From Citrobacter sp. wls619 (GTDB taxonomy: Bacteria > Pseudomonadota > Gammaproteobacteria > Enterobacterales > Enterobacteriaceae), in the NCBI RefSeq assembly GCF_005281345.1, contig NZ_SZXJ01000095.1, positions 1 to 64,000 of the forward strand: 64,000 nt of DNA, read 5' to 3'. The position numbers and the translations under genes are program-made. Position 1 is the first letter of the stretch. Each line of letters opens with the position of its first letter. This document shows positions 59,932 through 64,000 of this stretch, one piece after another. The notes beneath the pieces were generated by a model. That model searched no databases, had not been told where the DNA came from, and was given only the letters and a program-made list of their open reading frames with translations.

Positions 59932-62637
59932 TTAGCTCAGACGGCCATGGCACTGTTTGTATTTTTTACCGGAACCGCAAGGGCACGGATCGTTACGTCC
60001 CACTTTACGATCGCCGGTCTGTGCAGCCAACTCTTCTGCAACAGCAGACTCATCATCTTTGTGGCTCAGTTGCTGCATCTGCGCTAAACGCTCCGCATCT
60101 TCGCGACGCTGCTGCTCCATTGCTTCGACTTCTTCAGGCATACGCACCTGAACTTTGCTCAGGGTGCTGATCACTTCATATTTCAGTGACTCCAGCATAG
60201 AGGCAAACATGGAGAAGGATTCGCGTTTATATTCCTGCTTCGGATCTTTCTGCGCATAACCACGCAGGTGGATCCCCTGGCGCAGATAGTCCATCGCCGC
60301 AAGGTGCTCTTTCCACAGGGAATCGAGAGTTTGCAGCATCACGCCTTTTTCGAAGTGACGCATCATCTCCGCGCCCACAACTTCTTCTTTACGCTGATAA
60401 ACTTCGATGGCGTTGGCCAGGATACGTTCGCGCAGCGTCTCTTCATGCAGTTCAGGCTCTTTATCCAGCCACTCTGAAATCGGCATTTCCAGATCGAAGT
60501 CGTTTTTCAAACGCTCCTGCAGACCCGGAATATCCCACATTTCTTCCAGCGACTGAGGCGGAATGTACGCATCAATGGTGGCTTTGAAGACATCTTCGCG
60601 AATGCTGTTGATGGTTTCGCTAACGTCGGACACGTCCAGCAGTTCGTTACGCTGGCTGTAGATGGCACGACGCTGATCGTTGGCAACATCATCATATTCC
60701 AGCAGCTGCTTACGAATATCGAAGTTGCGGCTTTCTACTTTACGCTGCGCGTTAGCAATCGCTTTCGTTACCCACGGGTGTTCAATTGCCTCGCCCGGCT
60801 TCATGCCCAGTTTACGCATCATGCCAGACACGCGGTCGGAGGCAAAAATACGCATCAGCGCATCTTCCATCGACAGGTAGAAACGAGAAGAACCCGCATC
60901 CCCCTGACGACCGGAACGGCCGCGTAGCTGGTTATCGATACGGCGAGATTCATGACGTTCGGTACCAATGATGTGCAAACCACCGGAGGCCAACACCGCG
61001 TCGTGACGCACCTGCCAGTCAGCTTTAATCTGGGCGATTTGTTCTTCTGTCGGATTTTCCAGCTCGGCGACTTCTGCCTGCCAGCTACCGCCCAGCACGA
61101 TATCCGTACCACGACCCGCCATGTTAGTGGCAATGGTCACGGCTGACGGATAGCCCGCCTGTGCGACGATTGCCGCTTCGTTAGCGTGGAACTTAGCGTT
61201 CAGCACGTTATGCTTGATACCGGCTTTGGTCAGTTCGTTAGAGACCACTTCCGATTTCTCAATGGAGATAGTCCCCACCAGCACCGGCTGACCATTCGCG
61301 GTACGCTCTTTAATATCTTCGATAATGGCCTGAATTTTTTCCGCTTCGGTCATGTACACCAGATCCGGCAAATCCTTACGGATCATCGGACGGTTGGTCG
61401 GCACCACTACGGTATCCAGTTTGTAGATAGAGCTGAATTCGAACGCTTCGGTATCTGCTGTACCGGTCATACCGGCCAGTTTTTCGTACAAGCGGAAGTA
61501 GTTCTGGAAGGTGATAGAAGCCAGCGTCTGGTTTTCGTTCTGAATTTCTACGCCTTCTTTGGCTTCAACAGCCTGGTGCAGACCGTCGGACCAGCGACGC
61601 CCCTGCATGGTACGTCCGGTGTGTTCGTCGACGATGATAACTTCGCCGTCTTTCACAATGTAGTCCACATCGCGGGTGAACAGCACGTGTGCGCGCAGTG
61701 CGGCAGTCACGTGATGCATCAGCATGATGTTGCCCGGAGAGTACAACGACTCGCCTTCATCCATAATGCCTTCTTTCACCAGCAGTTCTTCAATCAGAAC
61801 CAGACCACGTTCAGTAAGGTTAACCTGGCGCGATTTCTCATCGACAGAGAAGTGGCCTTCGCCCTGGAACGTGTCAGAATCTTCCTTCTCCTGACGGATC
61901 AGGTTTGGAATGATTTTGTTCACTTTCTTGTACATTTCCGAGCTATCTTCAGCCGGGCCGGAAATGATCAGCGGAGTACGTGCTTCATCAATCAGGATGG
62001 AGTCGACCTCATCCACCAACGCATAGTGCAGTTTACGCTGAACGCGCTCTTCCGGGCTAAACGCCATGTTGTCGCGTAGGTAGTCAAAGCCGTATTCGTT
62101 GTTGGTACCGTAAGTGATGTCAGCATTGTAAGCTTCACGCTTGGCCGGTGCCGGCAGACCTGACATGTTGATACCTACGGTCATACCGAGGAACTCAAAC
62201 AGCGGGCGGTTATTTTCGGCGTCACGCTGAGCCAGATAGTCGTTCACGGTAACGACGTGTACACCTTTCCCGCTTAATGCGTTCAGGTAAGCCGGCAACG
62301 TTGCGGTCAGTGTTTTACCTTCACCGGTACGCATTTCTGCGATACAGCGATCGTTGAGGACCATACCGCCCAGCAACTGTACGTCAAAGTGACGCATACC
62401 GAACACACGCTTACTGGCTTCACGGACGACCGCAAATGCTTCCGGGATCAGGCTTTCAACGCTGGCACCTTTTTCCAGACGCGCGCGGAATTCCGCGGTC
62501 TTCGCTTTCAGCTCATCATCGGAGAGTTTTTCCATCTCCGGTTCCATCGCGTTAATGACGTTGACCACTTTGCGCATACGACGCAGCGTACGCTCGTTAC
62601 GGCTACCGAATACTTTCGTTAATAATTTGATTAGCAT
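59932..62637 (-). CDS. secA: Preprotein translocase ATPase SecA
   Basis: Motor ATPase that pushes preproteins through SecYEG. The 901 residues equal E. coli SecA. Walker A is MRTGEGKT (about 102-109), the DEAD-type Walker B is [12 protein letters not shown] (about 209), motif VI is [11 protein letters not shown], and the C-terminal zinc/SecB-binding site is [14 protein letters not shown]. Its translation is expected to be controlled by arrest in secM upstream. Confidence 0.98.
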   Translation of the reverse strand: MLIKLLTKVFGSRNERTLRRMRKVVNVINAMEPEMEKLSDDELKAKTAEFRARLEKGASVESLIPEAFAVVREASKRVFGMRHFDVQLLGGMVLNDRCIAEMRTGEGKTLTATLPAYLNALSGKGVHVVTVNDYLAQRDAENNRPLFEFLGMTVGINMSGLPAPAKREAYNADITYGTNNEYGFDYLRDNMAFSPEERVQRKLHYALVDEVDSILIDEARTPLIISGPAEDSSEMYKKVNKIIPNLIRQEKEDSDTFQGEGHFSVDEKSRQVNLTERGLVLIEELLVKEGIMDEGESLYSPGNIMLMHHVTAALRAHVLFTRDVDYIVKDGEVIIVDEHTGRTMQGRRWSDGLHQAVEAKEGVEIQNENQTLASITFQNYFRLYEKLAGMTGTADTEAFEFSSIYKLDTVVVPTNRPMIRKDLPDLVYMTEAEKIQAIIEDIKERTANGQPVLVGTISIEKSEVVSNELTKAGIKHNVLNAKFHANEAAIVAQAGYPSAVTIATNMAGRGTDIVLGGSWQAEVAELENPTEEQIAQIKADWQVRHDAVLASGGLHIIGTERHESRRIDNQLRGRSGRQGDAGSSRFYLSMEDALMRIFASDRVSGMMRKLGMKPGEAIEHPWVTKAIANAQRKVESRNFDIRKQLLEYDDVANDQRRAIYSQRNELLDVSDVSETINSIREDVFKATIDAYIPPQSLEEMWDIPGLQERLKNDFDLEMPISEWLDKEPELHEETLRERILANAIEVYQRKEEVVGAEMMRHFEKGVMLQTLDSLWKEHLAAMDYLRQGIHLRGYAQKDPKQEYKRESFSMFASMLESLKYEVISTLSKVQVRMPEEVEAMEQQRREDAERLAQMQQLSHKDDESAVAEELAAQTGDRKVGRNDPCPCGSGKKYKQCHGRLS

Positions 62638-62697
62638 AATAGAATCTCAAACGCCCCGCGGTGCGGAGTCAAAAATTATAAGTTGGAAGGTTCTTTT

Positions 62698-63204
62698 TTA
62701 GCTGAGGCGTTGAGGGCCAGCGCGGATCCCCTGCTGCTGGCTGATCCAGACAGGAACACTAAACGCGGCCTGAGAAGTGAAATGGGCATATGTCACGCGA
62801 CTTACTGTCGCCGGCGGTCTGCCTTCCTGCGTCAGCATCGCGCTGAGCGTATTCAGTAAAGCAAGATGATGCGCCTGGATTGGCAAAGGTTCTTCGGCAA
62901 CGGGCAGTGCCTGAGGAGCCATTGCAAAGGAAAGATGACGTATAACCGTACGAATGGCATGTTGATGCCAATAATCAACAGTAAAATTCGGGCGACGGTT
63001 AGTGGCTTCCAGCAAAGCAAGCTGGTTAAAGTTAACTTTGGCGCCTTGATCGTGATTGCTGGCGGTCGCCTTCGCGGGGGTATTCGGTTCAGCAGCATTC
63101 CCGATCGCGGGCAGGCCAAAACTCGCCGCGACCATCCCTAATAAGAGATGCGGCCAGAAGTACCGTCTGCCTAACTGTCGCCAGCGCGTCAGTATTCCAC
63201 TCAC
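62698..63204 (-). CDS. secM: Secretion monitor SecM (translation arrest peptide)
   Basis: Leader protein whose stalled translation opens the secA ribosome site when secretion is slow. The arrest sequence is [17 protein letters not shown] at the C-terminal end, matching FxxxxWIxxxxGIRAGP. The GTG start at 63204 (SGILTRW), preceded by AGGTGG at 7 bases, gives 168 residues; the frame is open upstream but without homology. A signal-like hydrophobic part ([23 protein letters not shown]) targets it to the Sec route. secA follows 60 bases later. Confidence 0.95.
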   Translation of the reverse strand: MSGILTRWRQLGRRYFWPHLLLGMVAASFGLPAIGNAAEPNTPAKATASNHDQGAKVNFNQLALLEATNRRPNFTVDYWHQHAIRTVIRHLSFAMAPQALPVAEEPLPIQAHHLALLNTLSAMLTQEGRPPATVSRVTYAHFTSQAAFSVPVWISQQQGIRAGPQRLS

Positions 63205-63487
63205 GTTAGTGCCACCTGATCTACCCTGCATTTGGGGTTTTAAATTCAAAACGATTTTTGCGCACAAATCTTATCATTAAAGCGTGCACTCCACAGCAGT
63301 AATGACAGCAAGTCGCGGTTAAATATGCTTAAGAAAGCAGCGATCGCGCTGTATTTTAATCTGACAGCGGGGAAAAAGTCGCATCGGAAAAGACGGTGAG
63401 CTATCGGAGGATAAAAAAAACGACTGGCTCACCTGGCCGGAGAGAGTGCCAGATTTACCAGTCGAATTTATACGACAGTTTGTGTCG

Positions 63488-64000
<513 letters not shown>

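Overview
The window is chromosomal DNA from a member of the Enterobacteriaceae close to Escherichia, Salmonella and Citrobacter. A Citrobacter-like genome is my best guess. Almost every protein reads as a near-identical version of its E. coli K-12 counterpart, and the order is the K-12 order of the fhuB to lpxC region read backwards (fhuBDCA, mrcB, hrpB, thpR, sfsA, dksA, gluQ, pcnB, folK, panBCD, yadEIHG, can, hpt, cueO, yacCL, acnB, yacH, lpd, aceFE, pdhR, aroP, ampED, nadC, ppdD, hofBC, guaC, coaE, zapD, yacG, mutT, secA, secM, lpxC). It is neither E. coli nor a typical Salmonella. There is a fimbrial cluster between fhuA and mrcB. The K-12 yad fimbriae, yadD, speDE and gcd are missing from their usual places. 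A chemoreceptor sits at the gcd site, and a sugar transporter plus GH43 glycosidase sits between aroP and ampE. No tRNA, rRNA, CRISPR array, prophage or full insertion sequence was seen.

Layout. 1-6 kb: ferrichrome uptake (fhuACDB, leftward, with a Fur-like box before fhuA). 6-11 kb: a chaperone-usher fimbrial operon (major subunit, chaperone, usher, terminal adhesin, all leftward); its usher gene is broken by a 22-bp tandem duplication. 11-21.5 kb: cell wall synthase mrcB, helicase hrpB, RNA ligase-like thpR, sfsA, the dksA-gluQ pair with an intervening terminator, and pcnB-folK. pcnB keeps the rare AUU start codon, and a small palindromic element has inserted into the start of folK. 21.5-24 kb: pantothenate synthesis (panB, panC, panD). 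24-29 kb: yadE, an orphan PTS EIIA, the yadGH ABC exporter, carbonic anhydrase and hpt. 29-33 kb: a chemoreceptor with a clear sigma-28 promoter, the copper oxidase cueO with a CueR-type promoter, yacC and yacL. 33-46 kb: acnB, the DUF3300/DUF2950 envelope protein pair, and the pyruvate dehydrogenase operon pdhR-aceEF-lpd with a perfect PdhR operator. 46-53 kb: aroP, the transporter/GH43 pair, ampDE and nadC. 53-64 kb: the ppdD-hofBC type IV pilus remnant, guaC, coaE-zapD-yacG, mutT, secM-secA and the 3' half of lpxC.

Most of the window is ordinary conserved core. No large undescribed system is evident. The features most worth a second look are small: the palindromic element that rewrote the folK start, the 22-bp duplication in the fimbrial usher, the flagellar-regulon chemoreceptor that occupies the gcd position, and the missing speDE pair. 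Many intergenic gaps carry REP/BIME palindromes.
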